The translations under genes and the position numbers were made by a program. A DNA stretch of 64,000 nt from Oscillospiraceae bacterium (GTDB lineage: Bacteria > Bacillota > Clostridia > Oscillospirales > Oscillospiraceae): the NCBI GenBank assembly GCA_015068325.1, contig SVKQ01000021.1:1-64000 (forward strand), given 5' to 3'. Under the pieces are notes generated by a model. The model made no database searches. It had not been told where the DNA came from and was given only the letters and a program-made list of their open reading frames with translations. Every line of letters starts with the position of its first letter. The stretch's first letter is position 1. Positions 1 through 6,883 of this stretch are shown here, piece by piece.

Positions 1-1
1 G

Positions 2-178
2 CAGCCCATGCTGCCCTTCCTGAAGGAGATCGCCACCAAGGGCGTGGTCCAGGCGCTGAAGGACAACAAGTATCTGCGCACCGGCCTGACCACCTACAAC
101 GGCCTGCTGACCCTGAAGGAGACCGGTCTGAAGCAGAACCGCCCCTTCGTCTCTCCCGAGGAAGCCCTCGGTATGTGA
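2..178 (+). CDS. ald: Alanine dehydrogenase, C-terminal fragment (5' end outside window)
   Basis: Only the last 58 residues are in the window, read in frame from base 2 to the TGA at 176-178. The stretch PMLPFLKEIATKGVVQALKD, followed by YLRTGLTTYNGLLT, matches the C-terminal helix of alanine dehydrogenases, which normally read roughly 'LPYxLxLAxKG...ALxxxxxLxxGLNxxxGxxT'. The family reversibly deaminates L-alanine to pyruvate and ammonia with NAD. A strong hairpin terminator follows 60 bases downstream, so this gene ends its transcript. A second, more diverged member of the family lies at 5551-6678. Family assignment is fairly safe; the active site cannot be checked because it is outside the window. 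Confidence 0.75.
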   Translation, partial: QPMLPFLKEIATKGVVQALKDNKYLRTGLTTYNGLLTLKETGLKQNRPFVSPEEALGM

Positions 179-239
179 TCCCCCGTACATGGCCGATCCA
201 GTTTCCGCCAGCCATGTGCAGACATCTCTTACACGGAAC

Positions 240-277
240 AAGCACCACCCGCTCAGCGGGTGGTGCTTGTACTTTTT
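240..277 (+). terminator. Rho-independent terminator after the ald fragment
   Basis: AGCACCACCCGCT and AGCGGGTGGTGCT form a near-continuous 12-13 bp stem at 241-267, followed by TTGTACTTTTT. It ends the plus-strand gene at 178. The convergent kdgK ends at 310, and the minus-strand side lacks a T tract. Confidence 0.85.
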
Positions 278-309
278 ATGCAGGATGGCAGTGCTGCGGG
301 TCTCTGCTC

Positions 310-1335
310 TTACCGCTGCACACGGCCCGATGCGTTTCCGGCCGCCAGCAGCTCAACCTCCTCCACACTGACCAGATTGATGTCATGTTCAATGGTGTGC
401 TTCAGGCAGGATGCCGCTGCCGCAAAATTGATGGTGTCCTGGGGTGCCTTTTTCTGCAGCAGACTGTAGATCAGGCCGGCCCCAAAGCTGTCTCCGCCGC
501 CCACACGGTCCACGATATGCACATGGTATGTGGGGGAGAAATAGGCCCTGCCCTCACAGTAAAGCATGCCGCCCCAGTTGTTGTCGCTGGCGGAGAGAGA
601 CTCCCGCAGCGTAATGGCCACCATCCGGAAGCCGAATCTCTGTGTCAGCTGCTGTGCCACAGAGACATAGCCCTGCCGGTTCAGTTCACCCTTCTCCACA
701 TTCGAGTGCTCCGCCTCGATGCCGAACACATCCTTGGCGTCCTCCTCGTTGGAGATGCAGATGTCCACATAGGGCATCAGCCGTTCCATCACCTTTGAGG
801 CCTCCGCGCGGCTCCAGAGCTTCTTGCGGTAATTCAGATCGCAGGACACAGTCAGTCCCAAGCGCTTCGCCGCCTGGCAGGCCTCCAGACAAATCTCCGG
901 CAGCTGGCCGCCCAGCGCCGGCGTGATGCCGGTGAAGTGGAACCAGTCGGCACCATGGAAGATCTCCTCCCAGTCGAAATCCGACCGGTCCGCCAGGGCG
1001 ATGGCAGATCGTGCCCGGTCATAGATCACCTTGGACGGACGCTGCGAGGCACCCTTCTCTGTGTAGTAAAGGCCCAGCCGGTCGCCGCCGCGGACCATAT
1101 GCCGCACATCGACGCCGTACTGCCGCATGGCGTTGACCGCGCACTGCCCCACCTCATGGGCGGGCACCTTGGTCACATAGGCTGTGTCGATGCCGAAGTT
1201 GGCCAGTGACGCCGCCACGTTGGCCTCGCCGCCGGCAAAGGAGGTCTCCAGCCGAGACGCCTGCACCAGGCGGAAATATCCCTCCGGATTCAGCCGTAGC
1301 ATAATCTCGCCGAAGGTCACTACCCGTTTTGCCAT
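310..1335 (-). CDS. kdgK: 2-keto-3-deoxygluconate kinase, PfkB family
   Basis: 341-residue sugar kinase that phosphorylates 2-keto-3-deoxygluconate to KDPG using ATP. The PfkB fold is shown by the N-terminal GGEANVAASLANFG substrate motif and the C-terminal signature DRVGGGDSFGAGLIY, where GGGD replaces the usual GAGD and keeps the catalytic Asp. The start ATG is preceded by AGGAGG, which lies inside the last codons of the upstream aldolase gene; the two genes are 4 bases apart and so probably translationally coupled. The partner aldolase next door makes KDG the most likely substrate, but PfkB specificity cannot be read from sequence alone. Confidence 0.88.
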   Translation of the reverse strand: MAKRVVTFGEIMLRLNPEGYFRLVQASRLETSFAGGEANVAASLANFGIDTAYVTKVPAHEVGQCAVNAMRQYGVDVRHMVRGGDRLGLYYTEKGASQRPSKVIYDRARSAIALADRSDFDWEEIFHGADWFHFTGITPALGGQLPEICLEACQAAKRLGLTVSCDLNYRKKLWSRAEASKVMERLMPYVDICISNEEDAKDVFGIEAEHSNVEKGELNRQGYVSVAQQLTQRFGFRMVAITLRESLSASDNNWGGMLYCEGRAYFSPTYHVHIVDRVGGGDSFGAGLIYSLLQKKAPQDTINFAAAASCLKHTIEHDINLVSVEEVELLAAGNASGRVQR

Positions 1336-1339
1336 CGAT

Positions 1340-1996
1340 TCATCCTCCTATCGCCGCCACGTATTCCGCGGCCAGCGCCGCGATCTCTTCGAACCGCCCC
1401 TCTGCCACCAGCTTCTTGCTGCACAGATTGCCGCCGACGCCGACGCCCACCATGCCCGCATCCAAAAAGCTCTTGATGTTGGACACATTTACGCCGCCGG
1501 TGGCCATCAGCTTCACATGGTTGATGGGTGCCCGGATAGCCTTGATATAATCAAGCCCAAGGACACCGCTGGGGAACAGCTTCACGATATCCGCGCCCCA
1601 TTTGTCCGCGTTCATGATCTCCGTGGGCGTCATGGCGCCGGGGACCGATACCAACTCCAGTTCTCTGGTCCGGGCGATAACGGACTGATCGGTATTCGGA
1701 GAGATGATAAAGGCGGCGCCTGCTGCGGCGGCAACCTCCGCCATCTCCGGCGAGGTCACCGTGCCGGCGCCGAAGATCATCCGGTCGCCCAAACGCTCGT
1801 TCAGCAGACGCAGCGTCCCCGCCGTATCCTCTGCCGCCCGGGCGCTGCTCTGGTCAAAAGTGACCTCCAGCATATCCACTCCGCCCCGGTACAGAGCTTC
1901 CGCCAGGGACAGGCACTCCTGCGCATAGATGCCTCTGGCGATGGCCACGATCTTTCGATCCAGCATATGCCGCAGTACAGTTCCTCTTTCTTTCAT
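1340..1996 (-). CDS. eda: KDPG (2-keto-3-deoxy-6-phosphogluconate) aldolase
   Basis: 218-residue class I aldolase that splits KDPG into pyruvate and glyceraldehyde 3-phosphate, the last step of the Entner-Doudoroff route. Visible motifs are the general-base segment MLEVTF near residue 45, the phosphate and strand motif FGAGTVT, and the Schiff-base lysine in VKLFPS, with the closing ATGGVN. The start chosen is the ATG after GGGAGGAATCAAT; an in-frame TTG 15 bases upstream is rejected because it precedes the ribosome binding site. Fourth in the acnX-ridA-eda-kdgK order; a 104-base gap separates it from ridA. Confidence 0.9.
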   Translation of the reverse strand: MKERGTVLRHMLDRKIVAIARGIYAQECLSLAEALYRGGVDMLEVTFDQSSARAAEDTAGTLRLLNERLGDRMIFGAGTVTSPEMAEVAAAAGAAFIISPNTDQSVIARTRELELVSVPGAMTPTEIMNADKWGADIVKLFPSGVLGLDYIKAIRAPINHVKLMATGGVNVSNIKSFLDAGMVGVGVGGNLCSKKLVAEGRFEEIAALAAEYVAAIGG

Positions 1997-2101
1997 ATTG
2001 ATTCCTCCCAATTGGAAGCAACTGGAGTGAAGAAATCTGTAAAAATCTCCTCACCCCAGTCGTCACATCAGATCATGCGCCTATGGTACGCGCACACGCC
2101 C

Positions 2102-2494
2102 TTACACCGCGGCAAAGGCAGAGATCTCAAACAGATAACCCTTGGCCACAGGGCTGGCTACCAGCGAGTAGCGGGCCGGGCCCACGGGCATGTCACTGAA
2201 ATACTTGTCGTAAACCTTGTTCATCACCTTGATGTCCTCCATGTTGGCGATGAAGCACTGGCACGCCAGGACCTTGTCCAGGCTGCTGCCGGCGGCCTCC
2301 AGCACGCTCTTCAGGTTGAGGATGGCCTGCTCCACCTGGGCCTCCATGCCGCCTTCAACCAGCTTCTCATCAGCCGTCTCGCCCACCTGTCCGGCCACGA
2401 ACAGCAGGTCGCCGTATCTGACAGCCTGGGATACGTTGTGGTTGGGCTTGGCCACCAGCGGGGTGTAGATCTTCTCAATTTTCTTCTCGGACAT
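2102..2494 (-). CDS. ridA: RidA/YjgF-family enamine/imine deaminase
   Basis: 130-residue RidA-type protein. The family forms trimers that hydrolyse 2-aminoacrylate-like enamines and imines to 2-keto acids and ammonia. The conserved Arg in GPARYSL and the conserved Glu in FEISAF match the two carboxylate- and water-handling residues of active RidA, so it should be catalytic. The start is the ATG after AAAGGAG with a 7-base spacer. It lies between the aconitase-X dehydratase and the KDPG aldolase, which fits a role in hydrolysing an enamine made by the dehydratase. General housekeeping detoxification is the alternative. Confidence 0.88.
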   Translation of the reverse strand: MSEKKIEKIYTPLVAKPNHNVSQAVRYGDLLFVAGQVGETADEKLVEGGMEAQVEQAILNLKSVLEAAGSSLDKVLACQCFIANMEDIKVMNKVYDKYFSDMPVGPARYSLVASPVAKGYLFEISAFAAV

Positions 2495-2530
2495 GTCTAT
2501 TCTCCTTTCAAATCGATGCACTCAGTGCAT

Positions 2531-2971
2531 TTATTTGTTCTGCTCTTCCGCGGGGATCAGGATCTCCACCGTGCCCTTGTCTCCGTCCAGACGGACATAG
2601 TCGCCGTCGTGGATCAGCTGGCAGGGATCGCAGCCCTCCGGGAAATCCGCCACGCAGGGCCGCTGGGTGGCCAGGATCGCCGTGCCGCATTTGGAGTCCA
2701 TCTTGGTGAACACAAAGCCGACGGGCCCTACGCCGTTGCGCTGACAATCGTCAAAATAGTCCGACCAGGCGATGGAGCCGCGGGAGCAGGGCACCACCAG
2801 TACCTTGCCCTTGATGCTCTCGCCCTGATGGATGTGGCCGCTCTCGATGATCTCACCGGTCCGTGCGTCCAGGCCGTTCCAGCCCAGAATGCTGTTGGGG
2901 CAAACGAGGGCGTAGCCCTCCACCGCGGGGCCCTTCGCCGGCCTCGCCTGCAAAACCAAACCCTTACGCAT
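2531..2971 (-). CDS. Aconitase X small subunit (swivel domain, DUF126)
   Basis: 146-residue swivelling-domain subunit of an aconitase-X type hydro-lyase. Diagnostic features are VEGYALVCPNSILGWNGLD near the start, the VVPCSRGSIAWSDYF segment in the middle, and CDPCQLIHDGDYVRLDGD near the end. Known members dehydrate cis- or trans-3-hydroxy-L-proline or phosphomevalonate. The start overlaps the end of the large-subunit gene by 8 bases, which implies coupled translation and 1:1 assembly. The substrate is not known here; the neighbours argue for a sugar-acid-like compound. Confidence 0.85.
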   Translation of the reverse strand: MRKGLVLQARPAKGPAVEGYALVCPNSILGWNGLDARTGEIIESGHIHQGESIKGKVLVVPCSRGSIAWSDYFDDCQRNGVGPVGFVFTKMDSKCGTAILATQRPCVADFPEGCDPCQLIHDGDYVRLDGDKGTVEILIPAEEQNK

Positions 2972-4289
2972 GGCGCTTCACCTCCCAATAGCCTTTCACA
3001 GCCGCATCGCAGACCTCTTCATCCGTGCCGTAGTACAGGGGCACCGTCTGCTCAGACTTGCTGCTGATCGTCAGTTTGCCGGCCGACAGGCCGATGCCTA
3101 CGGCGCCTCTGGCCACGTTGATGGTGCGCAGGATGCAACCGCTGGTCAGCACCTTGGCGCCGGTCCTCTCCAGCCGGTCGATGATACCGGACTGCTTGGC
3201 CATGGCGTACTGGGCAATGTTGGTGAACAGGCAGAAGCGGACGCCCTCCTTCACCTTCTTGCCCTCCATATAGCGGGCGATGCGGGCCAGTTCTTCGGCC
3301 GACATGTTGGGGCAGCCCAGCTGCAGGAAGTCCACCGGACCGCTGACGGGATGGCACATATCGTCGATATGGGCGTTGATGATGTCATCGGTGATGGTGA
3401 ATTCGCCCTGTGGCTCATGGCCGCCCATGGCCATCTCATAGGTCTGCGCCTCGGGAGACACGCCTACGATCAGGCACATTTCACAGCCGCTGGCCACGGC
3501 CAGCGCCGTGAAGAAGGTCTTCAGCTTGACCAGATCCGGCGTTGGGAAGTCGCCGGTGACCACCGGGATGGCGTTGGGGACCAGCCGCTCGCCGATGGCG
3601 AATCCCAGCATATCCCACTGCTGCTTGGTATCCAGATGGCAGTCGATGTGGAACACATGGGTGCCGTGGCGGTTTTCGGGCAGATGCAGGCCCCACTTGG
3701 GTGTTCTGCCGCAGATGGCGGCGCAGAAGGTAGTGATGCCGCCGCCGCCGTTGCACTTGGCACCCAGCACCGAGTTGCAGTAGAGCACATTGGAGCTCTC
3801 CGTGGTGACCACATACTCGCCCATGGTGGGCAGCCAGCCCGCCAGATAAGGCGCGCAGGTACTGCCGATCACCACACCGTGGTCGGCCGCCGCCTTCAGG
3901 ATCTCCATGTTGTTGTCATAAAAGGACTTGGGCTGCTGCGTCCACTCCCAGCCGAAGGTGTCGGTGCAGTGCACGTCGTCAATGACATACGTGTCGGTAC
4001 AGAACTGGTGGAATTCCTTCGGATCCAGTCCGGTGCACTTGTGCTTCGTCTGATAGTCGTCGTAGCCCTTTGCCAGCGTCTCCGGCCGATCCAGCACGCC
4101 GTCCGGGAAGTCCGCCGGCGAAGCGGTAGAGCCGCAGCACAGGTGGGCCTTGGTGATAGGCACCAGCTCTTCTGCGCCGAGGATCTCCGCCAGCTCAACG
4201 ATCTTGCTCAGGGCAATGCGCTTTGCCTCGCCCCGCTCACCGTTCAGCATCCGCTGTTCTTCTTCCGTCAGTCTCACTCTCATATGCAT
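2964..4289 (-). CDS. Aconitase X catalytic large subunit (DUF521)
   Basis: About 440 residues, normal for the family. It carries the cysteine-rich active-site segments typical of aconitase X: AHLCCGSTASPADF, GSTCAPYLAGW, NSVLGAKCNGGGGITTF and, near the end, TSGCILRTINVARGAVG. These Fe-S enzymes remove the alpha proton and a 3-hydroxyl group. Start choice is uncertain: ATG at 4289 has an AGAG-type binding site, while ATG at 4283 has GGGA upstream; a GTG at 4295 is less likely. It is the first gene of the acnX-acnX-ridA-eda-kdgK operon and is divergent from an IclR regulator. Confidence 0.87.
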   Translation of the reverse strand: MHMRVRLTEEEQRMLNGERGEAKRIALSKIVELAEILGAEELVPITKAHLCCGSTASPADFPDGVLDRPETLAKGYDDYQTKHKCTGLDPKEFHQFCTDTYVIDDVHCTDTFGWEWTQQPKSFYDNNMEILKAAADHGVVIGSTCAPYLAGWLPTMGEYVVTTESSNVLYCNSVLGAKCNGGGGITTFCAAICGRTPKWGLHLPENRHGTHVFHIDCHLDTKQQWDMLGFAIGERLVPNAIPVVTGDFPTPDLVKLKTFFTALAVASGCEMCLIVGVSPEAQTYEMAMGGHEPQGEFTITDDIINAHIDDMCHPVSGPVDFLQLGCPNMSAEELARIARYMEGKKVKEGVRFCLFTNIAQYAMAKQSGIIDRLERTGAKVLTSGCILRTINVARGAVGIGLSAGKLTISSKSEQTVPLYYGTDEEVCDAAVKGYWEVKRHA

Positions 4290-4494
4290 TCCCACTCTCT
4301 TTCACAGCTTTTCTTCCGCCGCTTTTTCCGGGCGGAGTTGGCGGCTTATGTCAGACGTATATAAGAACGCGTCCCGCAATTTGCCTGACTCAAGGATACA
4401 AAAGTTCGCAGGAAAAGTCAAGGGGCTTTACGGCCCACAGGCGGCAAGTGCACTGCCGCCGCTCTCCGGATGGTTGGGAATACAAAGTTTTTTC

Positions 4495-4523
4495 TTGTTT
4501 TCCCCGCGGCTATGTCCTATAAT
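4495..4523 (+). promoter_or_regulatory. Sigma-A promoter of the IclR regulator gene
   Basis: TTGTTT at 4495-4500, a 17-base spacer, and a perfect TATAAT at 4518-4523. The gene starts 81 bases downstream. Confidence 0.75.
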
Positions 4524-4563
4524 AGATTTATACTTTGACGCATATCCAGGTTTCTTATAGCCG

Positions 4564-4577
4564 TGTCGGTACCGACA
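4564..4577 (+). promoter_or_regulatory. 14-bp perfect palindrome in the iclR leader, possible operator
   Basis: TGTCGGTACCGACA is a perfect palindrome located about 34 bases after the expected transcription start and before the AGGAGGT binding site. Its position would suit autorepression by the IclR protein as a roadblock; the assignment is inference. Confidence 0.45.
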
Positions 4578-4604
4578 GGCAGATGCAACAGGAGGTAACG
4601 AGTC

Positions 4605-5351
4605 ATGCAGATGCACCGCTCCACACAACGGGTCATCGATATATTAGACCTGTTGGCTTATCACGAACGGGCAGACGGCCTCTCCCTGACGGATATCGCC
4701 GGTCGGTTGGACGCGCCAAAAAGCAGCCTCTTCCCGATCCTGCGCACGCTGGCAGGCGCAGGCTATCTCCGCTATGATGCGACCACCTCAAAATACACGA
4801 TCGGGCGCCGCCTGTTCGAGGTCGGCAACAGCTTTGTGGCGAAGGACAATTTCTATCAACAGGCTCTGGTCATCATGCAGGGTATCGTCGACCAGTGCTC
4901 TGAGACCTGCCATATGGCGAATCTGTACGGTTCTGAGGTCCAATATATGCTGAAGATCGATTCACCGGAGACGATCCGCATGACCTCTGCGCCTGGAAAA
5001 CGCCTCCCCGCCAACTGTACGGCTCTGGGCAAGGCGCTGTTGAGCGAGGCGTCCTGTGCAGAGCTGCAGGCACTGTTCAGCGGCGGTTTGCCCCGTATGA
5101 CGGATAAAACCATCACGGATATGGGGGAACTGTACCGCCAGCTGCAGGGAGTCCGCAAAACCGGCCTCGCCTATGAGCAGGAGGAGAACTACAGCATGAT
5201 CCAGTGCATCGCCACGCCGATCATGAAGGGCGGAAAGCCTGTGGTAGCCCTGAGCGTCTCCATGCCTACCTTCCGCGCCGCGCCTGAAAAGCAGGCTCTG
5301 ATAGAGCAGCTCCTGCTCAGCGCCAAAAAGCAGATGGAGCTCATTTTGTAA
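4605..5351 (+). CDS. IclR-family transcriptional regulator
   Basis: 248-residue cytoplasmic regulator. The N-terminal winged helix (STQRVIDILDLL, then LSLTDIAGRLDAPKSSLF and LRTLAGAGYL) is typical of IclR, and residues from about 75 form the effector-binding GAF-like domain, with the conserved LPANCTALGKALLS segment. The start follows AGGAGGT with an 8-base spacer. It is divergent from the aconitase-X operon and upstream of the alanine-dehydrogenase-like gene, so it probably controls one or both in response to a pathway intermediate such as a 2-keto sugar acid. Confidence 0.9.
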   Translation: MQMHRSTQRVIDILDLLAYHERADGLSLTDIAGRLDAPKSSLFPILRTLAGAGYLRYDATTSKYTIGRRLFEVGNSFVAKDNFYQQALVIMQGIVDQCSETCHMANLYGSEVQYMLKIDSPETIRMTSAPGKRLPANCTALGKALLSEASCAELQALFSGGLPRMTDKTITDMGELYRQLQGVRKTGLAYEQEENYSMIQCIATPIMKGGKPVVALSVSMPTFRAAPEKQALIEQLLLSAKKQMELIL

Positions 5352-5405
5352 CAGCCGGATCTCACCAACCGTCGACCTCCCGCAGCAGATACACAAATCC
5401 CCGTA

Positions 5406-5438
5406 TGCCCGACAGAATCCCTGCCGGGCATCAAAGTT
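5406..5438 (+). terminator. Probable terminator after the IclR gene
   Basis: TGCCCGACAG and CTGCCGGGCA pair around a 5-base loop at 5406-5430, with one mismatch, followed by a T-containing tail ending in GTTTCTCTT. It lies just before the promoter of the next gene. Confidence 0.5.
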
Positions 5439-5442
5439 TCTC

Positions 5443-5471
5443 TTGACATTTACATGTGCCGGTGCTACATT
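5443..5471 (+). promoter_or_regulatory. Sigma-A promoter of the alanine-dehydrogenase-like gene
   Basis: Perfect -35 TTGACA at 5443-5448, a 17-base spacer, and -10 TACATT at 5466-5471. The expected start of transcription falls at about 5478, directly before a long inverted repeat. Confidence 0.8.
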
Positions 5472-5480
5472 GCAGGTAGA

Positions 5481-5514
5481 GATTACGAACGCATATAGGC
5501 ATGCGTTCGTAATC
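5481..5514. promoter_or_regulatory. Perfect 14-bp inverted repeat at the transcription start, likely operator
   Basis: GATTACGAACGCAT at 5481-5494 and its exact reverse complement at 5501-5514 are separated by six bases. The element begins 10 bases after the -10 box, a classic place for a repressor. It could also fold in RNA as a leader hairpin. The likely ligand-responsive protein is the adjacent IclR regulator, which is inference. Confidence 0.6.
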
Positions 5515-5550
5515 GGGAACAATCACTTTTTTGCAAAGGAGTATGCTGTT

Positions 5551-6678
5551 ATGATTATTGGTATCCCCCGTGAGTTGAAGGACCATGAGACCCGCGTCGG
5601 CGGCGGTCTGATCCCCCGCAATGTTGCCACTCTCGTTTCGCAGGGCCACACCGTTTATTTCCAAAAGGGCCTTATGGAGGCTGCCGGCATATCTGACCAG
5701 GAGTATCTGGATGCCGGCGCTCTTCGTGTCGACACCATGGAAGAGATCTATGAGAAGTGCGACTTCGTCAACAAATTCAAGGATATGACCGACGGCGACA
5801 TGAAGATGCCCTTCAAAAAGGGTCAGATCATCATGACCGCTTTCCATATGGCGGAGGGCACCGCAAAGCCGGAGCAGGTGAAGATCCTGGCCGATGCGGG
5901 CGTGACCTGCATCTCTGTGGAGACCTCCCGCTATCCCGACGGTACCCGTGCCATGACCCGTCCCATGGGCGAGATCGCGGGCCGCACCGCCCCTCTGCTG
6001 GGCGGCCAGTATCTGCAGCGCCAGTACGGCGGCAGCGGTGTGTCCATCGTGCCGGTCACCGGTGCGCGCCGCGCCCGCGTCTGCATCCTGGGCGGCGGCC
6101 ACGCCGGCATGTGTGCCGCACAGACGGCTGAGGGCCTGGGTGCCGAGGTCGTGGTGTTCGATGTCAGCATCCAGCGCCTGGAGTATCTGCGCACGGTGCT
6201 GAAGAACACCTCTCTGCGCTTTATGAGCAAGGACGCCTTCGCCGAGGAAGTGGCCAAGGCAGATATGCTCATCAACTGCATCTATGCTTATCCCGGCATG
6301 GCCGTCCCCATCGTCACCCGCGAGATGGTGCGCAGCATGCGCAAGGGCTCCGTCATCGTCGACCTGGAGGGCGAGGGCATCATCGAGACCGCCAACTACA
6401 CCACCATCAGTGACCCCTACTTCATTGAAGAGGGCATCGTCCATGTTGGCGTCACCAACATCCCCGCCATGGTGCCCGCCTCGGCCAACGAGAGCTATGC
6501 GGCCTATGTGTTCCCCGTGGTGCAGGACATTGCTACCTACGGCATCAAGGAGGCGTGCAAGCGCAATCCCGTTCTGAAGAGCTGTGTCATCATGGTCAAT
6601 GGTCAGGTCACCCAGCACGAGGTGGCCAGCAGCCAGCACCGGGAGTACATTCCTCTGGATCCCGACACAATGTTCTGA
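5551..6678 (+). CDS. Alanine-dehydrogenase-like NAD(P)-dependent enzyme, diverged
   Basis: 375 residues, the usual length of alanine dehydrogenase. The pyruvate-site Arg (KDHETRVGG), Lys (VNKFKDM) and His (TAFHMAEG) are kept, as is the Rossmann motif ILGGGHAGMCAAQTAEGLGA. The segment usually reading VDVAIDQGGCIE is VDLEGEGIIETA, so the catalytic Asp position is altered, probably to Glu. The substrate may therefore differ from alanine. The start follows AAAGGAG with a 9-base spacer; a longer reading from 5443 is rejected because it would run through the promoter. It has its own promoter, operator-like repeat and terminator. Confidence 0.82.
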   Translation: MIIGIPRELKDHETRVGGGLIPRNVATLVSQGHTVYFQKGLMEAAGISDQEYLDAGALRVDTMEEIYEKCDFVNKFKDMTDGDMKMPFKKGQIIMTAFHMAEGTAKPEQVKILADAGVTCISVETSRYPDGTRAMTRPMGEIAGRTAPLLGGQYLQRQYGGSGVSIVPVTGARRARVCILGGGHAGMCAAQTAEGLGAEVVVFDVSIQRLEYLRTVLKNTSLRFMSKDAFAEEVAKADMLINCIYAYPGMAVPIVTREMVRSMRKGSVIVDLEGEGIIETANYTTISDPYFIEEGIVHVGVTNIPAMVPASANESYAAYVFPVVQDIATYGIKEACKRNPVLKSCVIMVNGQVTQHEVASSQHREYIPLDPDTMF

Positions 6679-6754
6679 TCTCTCTTCTCGCTCTTTGACC
6701 ATCGACCGGCGGAGATATCTGTCCGCCGGCCGATGTCAGTTCTTCTCCATACGG

Positions 6755-6797
6755 CAAAGCCCCCTGCTGAAACAGCGGGGGGCTTTGTCGTATTTAA
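6755..6797 (+). terminator. Strong terminator after the dehydrogenase-like gene
   Basis: CAAAGCCCCCTGCTG pairs with CAGCGGGGGGCTTTG (one wobble pair, three-base AAA loop) at 6755-6787, followed by TCGTATTT. Confidence 0.85.
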
Positions 6798-6883
6798 CCA
6801 TTTGAAATAAGGCTTGTGGTTCTGCGCGGCATAAAACGGCCAGAGAGCCATATGGCGCCATATTCCGCCTCGTGCTCTCCCGT

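Larger units (their letters stand above)
4290..4604. promoter_or_regulatory. Divergent control region between the aconitase-X operon and the IclR gene
   Basis: 315 bases without a gene. The plus-strand promoter and palindrome of the regulator gene are listed separately. No convincing -35/-10 pair is visible for the minus-strand operon; a TATATA at 4358-4363 is the only AT-rich -10-like site, without a matching -35, consistent with an activator-dependent or weak promoter. A GAACGC hexamer at 4365-4370 matches the half-site core of the inverted repeat upstream of the dehydrogenase gene at 5481-5514. Confidence 0.5.

Noticed and set aside
1184-3067. 627-codon plus-strand reading frame
   Set aside because: It runs antisense across kdgK, eda, ridA and acnX, lacks a ribosome site and has no recognisable domain; long antisense frames are expected in GC-rich coding DNA.
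4358-4393. TATATA with TTGAGT as promoter of the aconitase-X operon
   Set aside because: The spacing of 24 bases is outside the usual range, so no promoter is claimed.
5443-5550. Extended start for the dehydrogenase-like protein
   Set aside because: It would place the -10 box and inverted repeat inside coding sequence; the ATG at 5551 has a proper ribosome site.
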